Positions 1-6,469 of a stretch of 11,463 nt of DNA are shown here, one piece after another (within the stretch, counting starts at the first letter, position 1; every line of letters begins with the position of its first letter). The notes under the pieces were generated by a model, which ran no database searches, was not told the origin of the DNA, and saw only the letters and a list, made by a program, of their open reading frames with translations. A program made the position numbers and the translations under genes. Source of the stretch: an uncultured Pseudoflavonifractor sp. (GTDB lineage: Bacteria > Bacillota > Clostridia > Oscillospirales > Oscillospiraceae); assembly GCA_904419835.1 (NCBI GenBank), contig CAJFTA010000067.1, positions 1 through 11,463 of the forward strand, read 5' to 3'.

Positions 1-45
1 CAGAATCGGGCTGTGTCGGGGCGGGGGAGCGCGAGGGGGCAGCCG
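1..45 (+). repeat. 45-nt GC-rich repeat, copy A (inverted relative to 2926-2969)
   Basis: The first 45 bases match the reverse complement of 2926-2969 with one substitution (C/T at base 7) and one extra G in a G-run, so 43 of 45 bases are the same. Similarity stops inside the window at about base 45. On the outer side it may continue beyond the left edge, which cannot be seen. No coding sense was found. It is most simply a dispersed intergenic repeat; the role is unknown. Confidence 0.85.
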
Positions 46-70
46 CCCGCCTCGCGTGGAATCGAATGCC

Positions 71-284
71 CCGGAAGCCTTGCTGTGCAAGGCTTCCGGC
101 GAGCGAAGCGAAGACTTTTGCGCCGCTGTGCGGCGCAAAAGTAACGGCATTTTTGAAGGCTGGCGAAAAAGTCCCTGGACTTTTTCGCCAGCCTGAAATG
201 GGCTCCGCAGATGTCTGCGGAGCCCATTTTTTATCGCTTACGTTCAGCAGGCGATAAAAACGCTCCCATGACGCGCTCCGTCAT
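71..284. repeat. Array of consecutive perfect palindromes (hairpins)
   Basis: Five hairpins follow one another closely, with a weaker sixth. (1) Arms 71-83/87-99, 13 bp, loop TGT. (2) Arms 114-126/130-142, 13 bp, loop TGT. (3) Arms 158-174/177-193, 17 bp, 2-nt loop. (4) Arms 196-211/214-229, 16 bp, 2-nt loop, followed by a T-run. (5) Arms 228-237/251-260, 10 bp. (6) Arms 268-273/279-284, 6 bp. The stem sequences differ from one another, so these are not tandem copies of one unit. Hairpin 4 with its T-run could act as an intrinsic terminator for a plus-strand gene beyond the left edge. The compact layout resembles the mosaic intergenic palindromic elements (REP/BIME-like) of other bacteria; family membership is inference. 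Confidence 0.8.
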
Positions 285-452
285 ACCATGAAGAATCCCA
301 GCCCACAGGCCGCTGTGGCGCTATGGGCGTAAAAACGTGGCGGGTAATGAAAAATTGTGCTTGAAAATGAGCGGATGCGTACAACCTGAGCAGAAAAGTG
401 CCATTTATATCGCAGTGGGAGAAAAAACGGACTGGAAATCAGCTGTTTAAAA
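285..452. other. Intergenic stretch without a recognised gene
   Basis: This completes the gene-free region 1-514. It is more AT-rich than the neighbouring genes. The only structure I see is a small hairpin with arms 303-308 and 313-318. No tRNA, no c-di-GMP (GEMM) riboswitch core and no credible small ORF with a ribosome site was found. Confidence 0.6.
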
Positions 453-481
453 TTGCAAGGAGCAGAGAATTTTGCTATAAT
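453..481 (+). promoter_or_regulatory. Sigma-A type promoter of the diguanylate cyclase gene
   Basis: The -35 box TTGCAA (453-458) and a perfect -10 box TATAAT (476-481) are separated by 17 nt. A TG one base before the -10 box (473-474) makes it an extended -10. Transcription should start near 488, giving a leader of about 27 nt before the ATG at 515. Because the promoter lies downstream of the in-frame ATG at 398, it rules against that longer start. Confidence 0.8.
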
Positions 482-514
482 GCTCATAGATTCAGCGGAA
501 GTGCAGGTGAGGGC

Positions 515-1972
515 ATGGGTCGGCACCGAAGCAAGAACAGTTTCAGATATGCAGTTGCGTTGTCAGTGTTCCTGGGCTACCTTGTGGCAGCGTTTATGGT
601 GTTCTTTGCCAGTGTGGACAATGCGGTCAATAGAAATACAGTGGAGCTGCTCCGGTCCAATGTGCAGCAGCAGATCTACCATTTTGAGGCGGTCATTGAA
701 CTCCAGTTCAACACGCTGGAGGTGGCGTCGAACTATATCGGCATGCAGCCCCAGCGGCTGACAGAGGATCAGATGGACGACGTGCTCCAGGCGCTCTCAT
801 CCACGGATACCTTTGGGCGGACCATGCTGATTTTGCCGGACGGAACCGGGTATACCAGCGATGGGATTACGACCCAGGTAAAGGGCAGGGCCTATTTTGA
901 GACCGCGCTGAGCGGCGAGCGGGCCCTGAGCGATCCCCTTTCCAGTTCGGTGGATGGGGACAATAAGGTGGTTCTGGCGGTGCCTGTCCGGCGGGACGGC
1001 CAGATTACCGCCGTGCTGGGCGGATCCTATGACGTGGGAGCGCTGAGCGATCTGCTGTTTGCCGATATCTATGACGGAAAGGGACACTCCTTTATCGTGA
1101 CGGCGGACGGCACCATTGTGAGCAGCGGAACTGCCAATACCGACTGGTCGGATCGGAATTTCTTTGACGCATACGGGCAGGTGGAGTTCTCCAAGGGCTC
1201 TCTGGAGCAGATGCAGGAGGATTTCCAGGAGAGAAGCGGCGGCAGCATCATTGTGAACAATCAGGGCGTGGGCAGCTACCTGGCCTATGAGCCCCTCGAC
1301 TGCAATGACTGGATGCTCTGTTATGTAGTCAGCGAAGAGAATGCCAAGGCCAGCTATGTGTTTATCACCCACTATGAGCTGCTGCTGGGCGTGGCATTCC
1401 TGATCGGCGTGGGCGTGCTGCTGCTGACGATGCAGCGTCTGAACGCCTGGGAGCGGCGCAGGCTGGTACGGAAGGCACAGGAGGACCCTCTGACCGGTCT
1501 GCTGAACAAGGAGAGTACGGCCCGCAGCATTACGGATTGGCTCAACGAGGAGCGGTGCGAGGGCATCCAGGTGCTGCTGATGGTGGATCTGGACCACTTC
1601 AAGGAGATCAACGACACCTACGGCCACGCCACAGGCGATCTGGTGCTGAAAAAAGCGGCCCAGGTTCTGCGGGGCGTGTTCCGCGAGACGGACATTGTGG
1701 GCCGGGTCGGCGGCGACGAGTTTATGGTGTTCCTGAAGAACGTGGGCAACCCGGACGCGGTGAAGCGGCTCATGAGTACCCTGAACAGCCGGATTCGTTC
1801 TGTGGTAGTGTACGACCTCCCGAAGGAGACTCTGTCGTGCAGCATTGGCGCGGCCTTCTATCCCCAACACGGGAAGGACTTTACACTGCTGTACGAGAAC
1901 GCGGACCGGGCGCTCTATGAGGCCAAGCGGGCGGGGCGGAACGGCCATGCCATCTTTGAGTCTGACAGCTGA
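515..1972 (+). CDS. Membrane-bound Cache-domain GGDEF diguanylate cyclase
   Basis: Predicted to make the second messenger cyclic di-GMP from two GTP at the inner face of the membrane, under control of an extracytoplasmic sensor. The 485-residue protein has a membrane helix at about 12-34, an outside region at about 35-282 that looks like a Cache/PAS-like ligand sensor, a second helix at about 283-306, a short linker, and a GGDEF domain from about 323. The active-site GGDEF is intact at 399-403, with the upstream DLDHFKEINDTYGHATGD signature. RETD at 390-393, five residues before GGDEF, fits the RxxD inhibitory site for product feedback. There is no EAL or HD-GYP domain. The start at 515 is preferred over the in-frame ATG at 398: AGGTGA lies 4 nt upstream, the promoter at 453-481 lies between the two, and the first helix begins right after it. 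The gene is monocistronic, with a terminator 40 nt downstream. The sensed ligand is unknown. Confidence 0.93.
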   Translation: MGRHRSKNSFRYAVALSVFLGYLVAAFMVFFASVDNAVNRNTVELLRSNVQQQIYHFEAVIELQFNTLEVASNYIGMQPQRLTEDQMDDVLQALSSTDTFGRTMLILPDGTGYTSDGITTQVKGRAYFETALSGERALSDPLSSSVDGDNKVVLAVPVRRDGQITAVLGGSYDVGALSDLLFADIYDGKGHSFIVTADGTIVSSGTANTDWSDRNFFDAYGQVEFSKGSLEQMQEDFQERSGGSIIVNNQGVGSYLAYEPLDCNDWMLCYVVSEENAKASYVFITHYELLLGVAFLIGVGVLLLTMQRLNAWERRRLVRKAQEDPLTGLLNKESTARSITDWLNEERCEGIQVLLMVDLDHFKEINDTYGHATGDLVLKKAAQVLRGVFRETDIVGRVGGDEFMVFLKNVGNPDAVKRLMSTLNSRIRSVVVYDLPKETLSCSIGAAFYPQHGKDFTLLYENADRALYEAKRAGRNGHAIFESDS

Positions 1973-2010
1973 AGCTGCGGCTCCTGCCTCTGGAAAAGCG
2001 CGGAGATTTC

Positions 2011-2059
2011 AAAGGCCCCTGCGGTTCAGTTTATGATTCTGAACCGCAGGGGCCCTTTT
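2011..2059 (+). terminator. Intrinsic terminator after the diguanylate cyclase gene
   Basis: A perfect 16-bp stem (2014-2029 with 2039-2054) and a 9-nt loop are followed by C and TTTT (2055-2059). An A-run before the left arm would let it also work on the opposite strand. It separates the cyclase gene from the tepA-like gene. Confidence 0.9.
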
Positions 2060-2117
2060 GGATGAAATCCCACCTGTCTGCAAACACTAGCACCAAACTC
2101 CAAGGAGGTGCTGAACT

Positions 2118-2852
2118 ATGACAGACGAGACAAAGGAGACAGCCGGAAGCGGGGAAGAGGGGGAGGAGAGCCTCAGCAGCCGCCAGCAGCAGATTGTGGA
2201 CATGGGCTCCGCGACGATTAAAACGGAGCGGGGGACGGTCCATACCCTCACCATTGTAGGGCAGATTGAAGGCCACCAGCTGCTGCCCTCTACCGCCAAG
2301 ACCACCAAATATGAGCACGTGATGCCCCTTCTGGCGGCCATTGAGGAGAGCAGCGAGGTGGACGGCGTGCTCATCCTGCTGAACACAGTGGGAGGCGACA
2401 TTGAGGCGGGGCTGGGCATTGCCGAGCTGATTGCCAGCATGCGCAAGCCCACGGTGTCCCTGGTGCTGGGGGGCGGCCACTCCATCGGCGTTCCGCTGGC
2501 CGTGTCCGCCAGGGTGTCCTTCATCGCCCCGTCAGCCGCCATGACCATCCACCCGGTGCGGCTCAACGGACTGGTCATCGGCGTACCCCAGACCTTCTAC
2601 TACTTTGAGCGCATCCAGGACCGTATTATTCAGTTTGTCACCCAAAACAGCCATGTGGACCGGGAGACCTTTACCAGAATGATGCTCCAGACCGGAGAGC
2701 TGGCCGCCGATGTGGGCAGCGTCATCTACGGGGAGGAGGCGGTGAAAATCGGCCTCATCGACCGGATTGGCGGCCTCTCCCACGCGCTGGACTGCCTCCA
2801 CGGAATGATGGAGGAGGAGCGGCAGCGGCGGATGGACGCCCTCAAGATATGA
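2118..2852 (+). CDS. tepA: TepA-type ClpP-like serine protease-fold protein
   Basis: A 244-residue cytosolic protein of the ClpP/crotonase fold, closest in pattern to the Firmicutes TepA/YmfB family (translocation-enhancing protein), whose cellular role is poorly defined. Residues 1-35 are acidic and polar, probably a flexible tail. The core starts at about 40. LLNTVGGDIEAGLGIAELI (88-106) is the ClpP-like oxyanion/substrate strand region. GGGHSIGVPLAVS (118-130) carries the likely nucleophile Ser122. MTIHP (142-146) carries the likely catalytic His145. EEAVKIGLID (206-215) is the usual C-terminal ClpP/TepA motif, with Asp198 a candidate third residue. The triad assignment is by analogy with ClpP and is not proven. 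AGGAGG at 2103-2108, 9 nt before ATG, fixes the start. No clear promoter was seen between the preceding terminator and the gene. No Clp ATPase lies nearby, and the spoIIIE/ftsK neighbour often seen next to this gene is absent here. Confidence 0.88.
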   Translation: MTDETKETAGSGEEGEESLSSRQQQIVDMGSATIKTERGTVHTLTIVGQIEGHQLLPSTAKTTKYEHVMPLLAAIEESSEVDGVLILLNTVGGDIEAGLGIAELIASMRKPTVSLVLGGGHSIGVPLAVSARVSFIAPSAAMTIHPVRLNGLVIGVPQTFYYFERIQDRIIQFVTQNSHVDRETFTRMMLQTGELAADVGSVIYGEEAVKIGLIDRIGGLSHALDCLHGMMEEERQRRMDALKI

Positions 2853-2913
2853 AACTTCATGCGCCATTGGCGCGCCGCGATCAGAGGCAAACGCATCGGC
2901 GCATGAAGTTTTT
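2852..2913 (+). terminator. Long-loop hairpin with T-run after the tepA-like gene
   Basis: A perfect 14-bp stem (2852-2865 with 2898-2911) encloses a 32-nt loop and ends in a T-run (2909-2913). It begins at the last base of the tepA-like stop codon. The left arm can alternatively form a compact hairpin, GCGCC-ATT-GGCGC (2861-2873). It probably terminates plus-strand transcription, though the long loop is unusual for an intrinsic terminator. Confidence 0.6.
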
Positions 2914-2925
2914 GCGCATCATTTC

Positions 2926-2969
2926 CGGCTGCCCCCTCGCGCTCCCCGCCCCGACACAGCCCAATTCTG
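2926..2969 (-). repeat. 45-nt GC-rich repeat, copy B (inverted)
   Basis: The reverse complement of this 44-nt stretch matches positions 1-45 except for one substitution and one missing G. It lies in the convergent gap between the tepA-like gene and the phosphoketolase gene. Together with copy A it brackets the cyclase/tepA block in inverted orientation. Confidence 0.85.
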
Positions 2970-2996
2970 TTCAACCGAAGTTTTTCGACACGCTGA

Positions 2997-3030
2997 GCGC
3001 CCCCGGAGAAAATTTAACCTCCGGGGGCGC
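2997..3030 (-). terminator. Hairpin downstream of the phosphoketolase gene
   Basis: A perfect 12-bp GC-rich stem (2997-3008 with 3019-3030) and a 10-nt loop begin 16 nt past the phosphoketolase stop codon. On the minus strand no T-run follows the stem directly, so efficiency as an intrinsic terminator is uncertain. Position and stability still suggest a 3'-end or RNA-protecting role. Confidence 0.5.
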
Positions 3031-3046
3031 GTTTACAGGCAGGAAA

Positions 3047-5482
3047 TTATTCCATTCCCTTTCCGCTGTTCCATTTCCAGTCCCTGATCTCCGGCATGTC
3101 CTCGCCGTAGGTGGTGATATACTGCCGGTGCTCCACCAGCTTGTCCCGCATGAGCTGGATGAGGAAGGCGCCCCGGTTGCCCAGCTGGGGCAGGCGCTTC
3201 ACCGTGTCCATCACGAGATGGTAGCGGTCAATGTCGTTCTGCACCCGCATGTCAAAGGGGGTGGTGATGGTGCCCTCCTCCTTATAGCCCCGGACGTGGA
3301 GCTTCTTGTTGTGGCGGCGGTAGGTCAGCTCGTGCACCAGGGTGGGGTAGCCGTGGAAGGCGAAGATGATGGGCTTATCGGTGGTGAAGTAGGCGTCGTA
3401 GTCCTCGTCGGTGAGGCCGTGGGGGTGCTCCGTGTGGGGCTGGAGCTTCATCAGGTCCACCACGTTGATGACCCGGATATGGAGCTCGGGCAGATACTTG
3501 CGCAGAATGGTCACCGCCGCCAGGGTCTCCAGGGTGGGCGTGTCGCCGCAGCAGGCCATGACCACGTCGGGCTCGGTGCCCTGGTCATTGGACGCCCACT
3601 GCCAGATGCCGATGCCCTGGGTGCAGTGCTTCACCGCCTGGTCCATGGTGAGCCACTGGGGCCGGGGGTGCTTGGAGGCGATGATCACGTTGACGTAGTT
3701 CCGGCTCTTGATGCAGTGGTCAAAGGTGGACAGCAGGCAGTTGCTGTCGGGGGGCAGATAGAGCCGCACCACATCCGCCTTTTTGTTGGCCACATGGTCC
3801 AGGAAACCGGGGTCCTGGTGGGTAAAGCCGTTGTGGTCCTGCTGCCACACGTTGGAGGCCAGCACATAGTTCAGGGAGGCGATATCCTGCCGCCAGGGCA
3901 GCTGGGAGGCTACCTTGAGCCATTTGGCGTGCTGTGACACCATGGAGTCCACAATGCGGATAAAGGCCTCATAGCTGACAAAGGCGCCGTGCCGCCCGGT
4001 GAGGAGGTAGCCCTCCAGCCAGCCCTGGCACATATGCTCGGAGAGCATGGCGTCCATGACGCGGCCCTCGGTGTCCAGGTTCAGGTCATTTTCGATGAAA
4101 TCCGTGTTCCAGCGCCGGCCGGTCACCTCAAAGACCGGTTCCAGCCCGTTGGACTTGGCCTCATCGGGGGCGAAAATGCGGAAATTTTTGGCCTCCATGT
4201 TGAGGCGCACCACATCCCGCATGTACTTGCCCAGCTGGTGCATGTCCTCGCCAAGGCGGTCGCCGGGGGAGGGAACGTCCACCGCATAGCTGCGGAAGTC
4301 GGGGAGGCGGAGGTCCCGGAGGACCTGGCCGCCGTTGGCATGGGGATTGGAGCCCATGCGCCGGTTGCCCACGGGAGCCAGCTCCTGCAGCTCCGGGATG
4401 AGCCTGCCGTTTTCGTCAAAGAGCTCCTCCGGGTGGTAGCTGCGCATCCAGGACTCCAGCAGGGCGATGTACTCCGGGTGTGCGGCGTCGGCGGGGAAGG
4501 GGATGCGGTGGGCCAGGCAGGTGCCCTCCACCGGAAAGCCGTCCAGGCACACGGGGCAGGTCCAGCCCTTGGGGGAGCGGAAGATGATCATGGGCCACCG
4601 GGGCCGGGTGGGGTCGTTCTGGGTGCGGGCGTGCTCCTGAATACGGCTGATCTCCCGCACCGCCCAGTCCAGGGCGGCGGCCATGGTCTGGTGCATCTGG
4701 GGCGCGTCGTCCCCCTCCACAAATCGGGGCTCCCAGCCGCAGCCCTTGAAGTACATCTCCAGCTCCTCGTGGGTGATCCGGCCGAAGATGGAGGGGCCGG
4801 CACTCTTGAAGCCGTTGAGGTGGAAGATGGGCAGCACGGCGCCGTCGGTAATGGGGTTGATGAGCTTGTTGCTCTGCCAGGCGGCGGCCAGAGGGCCGGT
4901 CTCAGCCTCGCCGTCTCCCACCACGCAGGCGGCAATCAGGTCGGGGTTGTCCATCACCGCGCCGAAGGCGTGGGACAGGGAGTAGCCCAGCTCGCCGCCC
5001 TCGTTGATGGAGCCGGGGGCCTCGGGGCCCACATGACTGGGGATGCCGCCGGGGAAGGCAAACTGGCGGAAAAGGCGCTTCATGCCCTCCTCATCCTGGC
5101 CCACGTTGGGATACACCTCGCTGTATGTCCCCTCCAGATAGGTCTGGGCCACCACGGCCTCTCCGCCGTGGCCGGGACCGGCCAGGTAGATCATGTTCAG
5201 ATCGTTCCGGGTGATGACCCGGTTGAGATGGGTATAGATGAAGTTCTGCCCCGGCGCGGTGCCCCAGTGGCCCACGGTATGCCGCTTGAGGTGTTCCGGC
5301 TTGAGGGGCTGGCGGAGCAGGGGATTGTCCAGCAGGTAGAGCTGACCCACGGACAGATAGTTGGCCGCGCGCCAATAGGCGTCCATTTTGCGCAGCAGCG
5401 CCTGATCAAGGGGCCCCCGCTTTGACATACGGGCGGCGGATTTAAGTGCGGGCTTAGATTCGGGCTTTGCGGTCTTAGCCAT
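3047..5482 (-). CDS. xfp: Xylulose-5-phosphate/fructose-6-phosphate phosphoketolase
   Basis: A thiamine-diphosphate enzyme that splits xylulose 5-phosphate (and in many members fructose 6-phosphate) with phosphate. The products are acetyl phosphate and glyceraldehyde 3-phosphate (or erythrose 4-phosphate). It is cytosolic and part of the phosphoketolase bypass. The protein has 811 residues, the usual family size. Visible motifs in order: GHWGTAPGQNF (71-81), GPGHGG (102-107), the family signature EGGELGYSLSHAFGA (161-175), and the diphosphate/Mg-binding GDGEAETGP (189-197). The homology then runs the full length to the C-terminus. About 25 lysine/alanine-rich residues precede the conserved start, but AGGAGG (5491-5496, 8 nt before ATG) supports the first Met. 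It has its own promoter (5518-5546) and appears monocistronic; no acetate kinase or phosphotransacetylase gene is adjacent. The choice between Xpk and dual Xfp specificity cannot be read from the sequence. Confidence 0.97.
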   Translation of the reverse strand: MAKTAKPESKPALKSAARMSKRGPLDQALLRKMDAYWRAANYLSVGQLYLLDNPLLRQPLKPEHLKRHTVGHWGTAPGQNFIYTHLNRVITRNDLNMIYLAGPGHGGEAVVAQTYLEGTYSEVYPNVGQDEEGMKRLFRQFAFPGGIPSHVGPEAPGSINEGGELGYSLSHAFGAVMDNPDLIAACVVGDGEAETGPLAAAWQSNKLINPITDGAVLPIFHLNGFKSAGPSIFGRITHEELEMYFKGCGWEPRFVEGDDAPQMHQTMAAALDWAVREISRIQEHARTQNDPTRPRWPMIIFRSPKGWTCPVCLDGFPVEGTCLAHRIPFPADAAHPEYIALLESWMRSYHPEELFDENGRLIPELQELAPVGNRRMGSNPHANGGQVLRDLRLPDFRSYAVDVPSPGDRLGEDMHQLGKYMRDVVRLNMEAKNFRIFAPDEAKSNGLEPVFEVTGRRWNTDFIENDLNLDTEGRVMDAMLSEHMCQGWLEGYLLTGRHGAFVSYEAFIRIVDSMVSQHAKWLKVASQLPWRQDIASLNYVLASNVWQQDHNGFTHQDPGFLDHVANKKADVVRLYLPPDSNCLLSTFDHCIKSRNYVNVIIASKHPRPQWLTMDQAVKHCTQGIGIWQWASNDQGTEPDVVMACCGDTPTLETLAAVTILRKYLPELHIRVINVVDLMKLQPHTEHPHGLTDEDYDAYFTTDKPIIFAFHGYPTLVHELTYRRHNKKLHVRGYKEEGTITTPFDMRVQNDIDRYHLVMDTVKRLPQLGNRGAFLIQLMRDKLVEHRQYITTYGEDMPEIRDWKWNSGKGME

Positions 5483-5517
5483 CGGAAGAGCCTCCTCGAA
5501 CGCTTAAAATCACTACT

Positions 5518-5546
5518 ATTATGCTAAATTATGGGGAAGAAGTCAA
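5518..5546 (-). promoter_or_regulatory. Sigma-A type promoter of xfp
   Basis: Read on the minus strand, -35 TTGACT (5546-5541) and -10 CATAAT (5523-5518) are 17 nt apart, each one base from consensus. Transcription should start near 5511, giving a leader of about 28 nt that contains the AGGAGG site. No operator-like repeat was seen over it. Confidence 0.8.
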
Positions 5547-5568
5547 TAGTTACGGCGGGATAAAAGAG

Positions 5569-5603
5569 AAAAAAGAGGCTGCAACGGAAGCAGTCTCTTT
5601 TTT
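5569..5603 (-). terminator. Intrinsic terminator after the lipoprotein gene
   Basis: Arms 5590-5603 and 5569-5582 form a stem with a 7-nt loop and one A/C mismatch when read on the minus strand. The T-rich tail (six T then CTCTTTT) fits a Rho-independent terminator for the MATE-lipoprotein unit, just upstream of the xfp promoter. On the plus strand the mismatch becomes a G-U pair, so it could act in both directions. Confidence 0.75.
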
Positions 5604-5609
5604 CGCATC

Positions 5610-6458
5610 TCAAACGCCGCCCAGAGCGGTCAGCTGAAAATCTGTCAGCGCGAGGGATTTCCCGTCATATGCAACCCGGGCGGTGAGGGTGCCGATGTCC
5701 ACGGGGGACGCATCCCCAGCGGCAATTTGAAGGCCGAATACGGCGGTATAGGCTCCGTCCTCGCAGCGGAAGAACACCAGATTGCCCACAGGAGCCAGCC
5801 CGTCCGGCTCGGACGGGCCGTCGTACCAGGCGCTGATTTTTTCTGTCCCGGCGGCAATGGTGACGGTGTTTTCCACGTGGTCATAGGAGAAGGAGAGCAG
5901 ATCCTCCAGCAGAGGGACATAGTAGTCGGAGCGCAGACCGCAGTCGCGCCAGCCGCCGCCCGGCTGGGGCTGGTAGACATGGAGCTCAAACACGCTGGAT
6001 CCGGCGGAGTTGGACACCAGATAGATCACGGCCAGCTCCTCACCGCCGTCTCCGTCCAGGTCCTCCCAGCGCAGCTGAGGGAGCATAGGGTGCTCGGCGG
6101 AGAGATAAAGCTGGTCAAAAGGGGTGAGGACGTCGCCCTGGGCGATGAGAATGCCGCCGGCATCTCCGCCGTAGCCGTAGAGAACGATGTCCTGCGCAGG
6201 CAGCTCGGCCAGCCGGTAGAGGCTGCCGCTGCCCGCCTCAATGTCCTCGGCGGCGGACAGGGTGTCGGGCAGGTCGTCGGCGGAGATATCCTCCCACCAG
6301 GCGGGCGCCTCCGGGCTGGCAGAGGGGGTGGGGGGAACGGCGGAGGGCTGGACAGAGGAGGCGGGGGCGGGCTGGGAGGGAGCAGGAGAGGCGGCGGTCT
6401 CTCCGGTACATGCGGAGAGCAGCAGGGCGGCCAGCAGAACGGGGAACAGGGACTTCAT
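5610..6458 (-). CDS. Small lipoprotein with a VCBS/FG-GAP-like motif, function unknown
   Basis: A 282-residue predicted lipoprotein anchored on the outer face of the membrane. Residues 1-16 form a signal peptide with a lipobox (LLLSAC), so lipidation is expected at Cys17. Residues 20-53 are a Pro/Ala/Ser-rich linker. The rest is a globular domain. WEDLDGDGGEELAVIYLV (131-148) has the Asp-rich turn and hydrophobic strand seen in VCBS/FG-GAP-type repeats and may bind calcium; only one clear copy is visible. The start at 6458 is set by AGGAGG (6465-6470, spacing 6 nt), which sits on the last base of the MATE stop codon region. The reading frame stays open upstream to 7403, but that part is a shadow of the MATE gene. 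It is probably cotranscribed and coupled with the MATE gene and ends at the terminator 5569-5603. I recognise no specific family and no direct link to transport. Confidence 0.85.
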   Translation of the reverse strand: MKSLFPVLLAALLLSACTGETAASPAPSQPAPASSVQPSAVPPTPSASPEAPAWWEDISADDLPDTLSAAEDIEAGSGSLYRLAELPAQDIVLYGYGGDAGGILIAQGDVLTPFDQLYLSAEHPMLPQLRWEDLDGDGGEELAVIYLVSNSAGSSVFELHVYQPQPGGGWRDCGLRSDYYVPLLEDLLSFSYDHVENTVTIAAGTEKISAWYDGPSEPDGLAPVGNLVFFRCEDGAYTAVFGLQIAAGDASPVDIGTLTARVAYDGKSLALTDFQLTALGGV

Positions 6459-6469
6459 AAGAGACCTCC

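Noticed and set aside
66..257. 63-codon open frame across the palindrome array
   Set aside because: Its sequence is only the translated hairpins; no ribosome site, and the palindromes explain the bases better.
285..514. Possible c-di-GMP riboswitch upstream of the cyclase gene
   Set aside because: I see no GEMM-type core or paired tetraloop/receptor arrangement, and the predicted leader is only about 27 nt long.
797..1948. Minus-strand open frame of 383 codons
   Set aside because: Antisense to the GGDEF gene, whose motifs are intact; composition is that of a mirror frame.
2849..3937. Plus-strand open frame of 362 codons
   Set aside because: It runs antisense to the well-supported phosphoketolase gene, has low-complexity His/Val/Gly-rich text, no ribosome site and no recognisable domain. 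GC-rich third positions explain it.
3989..5425. Plus-strand open frame of 478 codons
   Set aside because: Antisense shadow of the phosphoketolase gene with the same biased composition and no domain.
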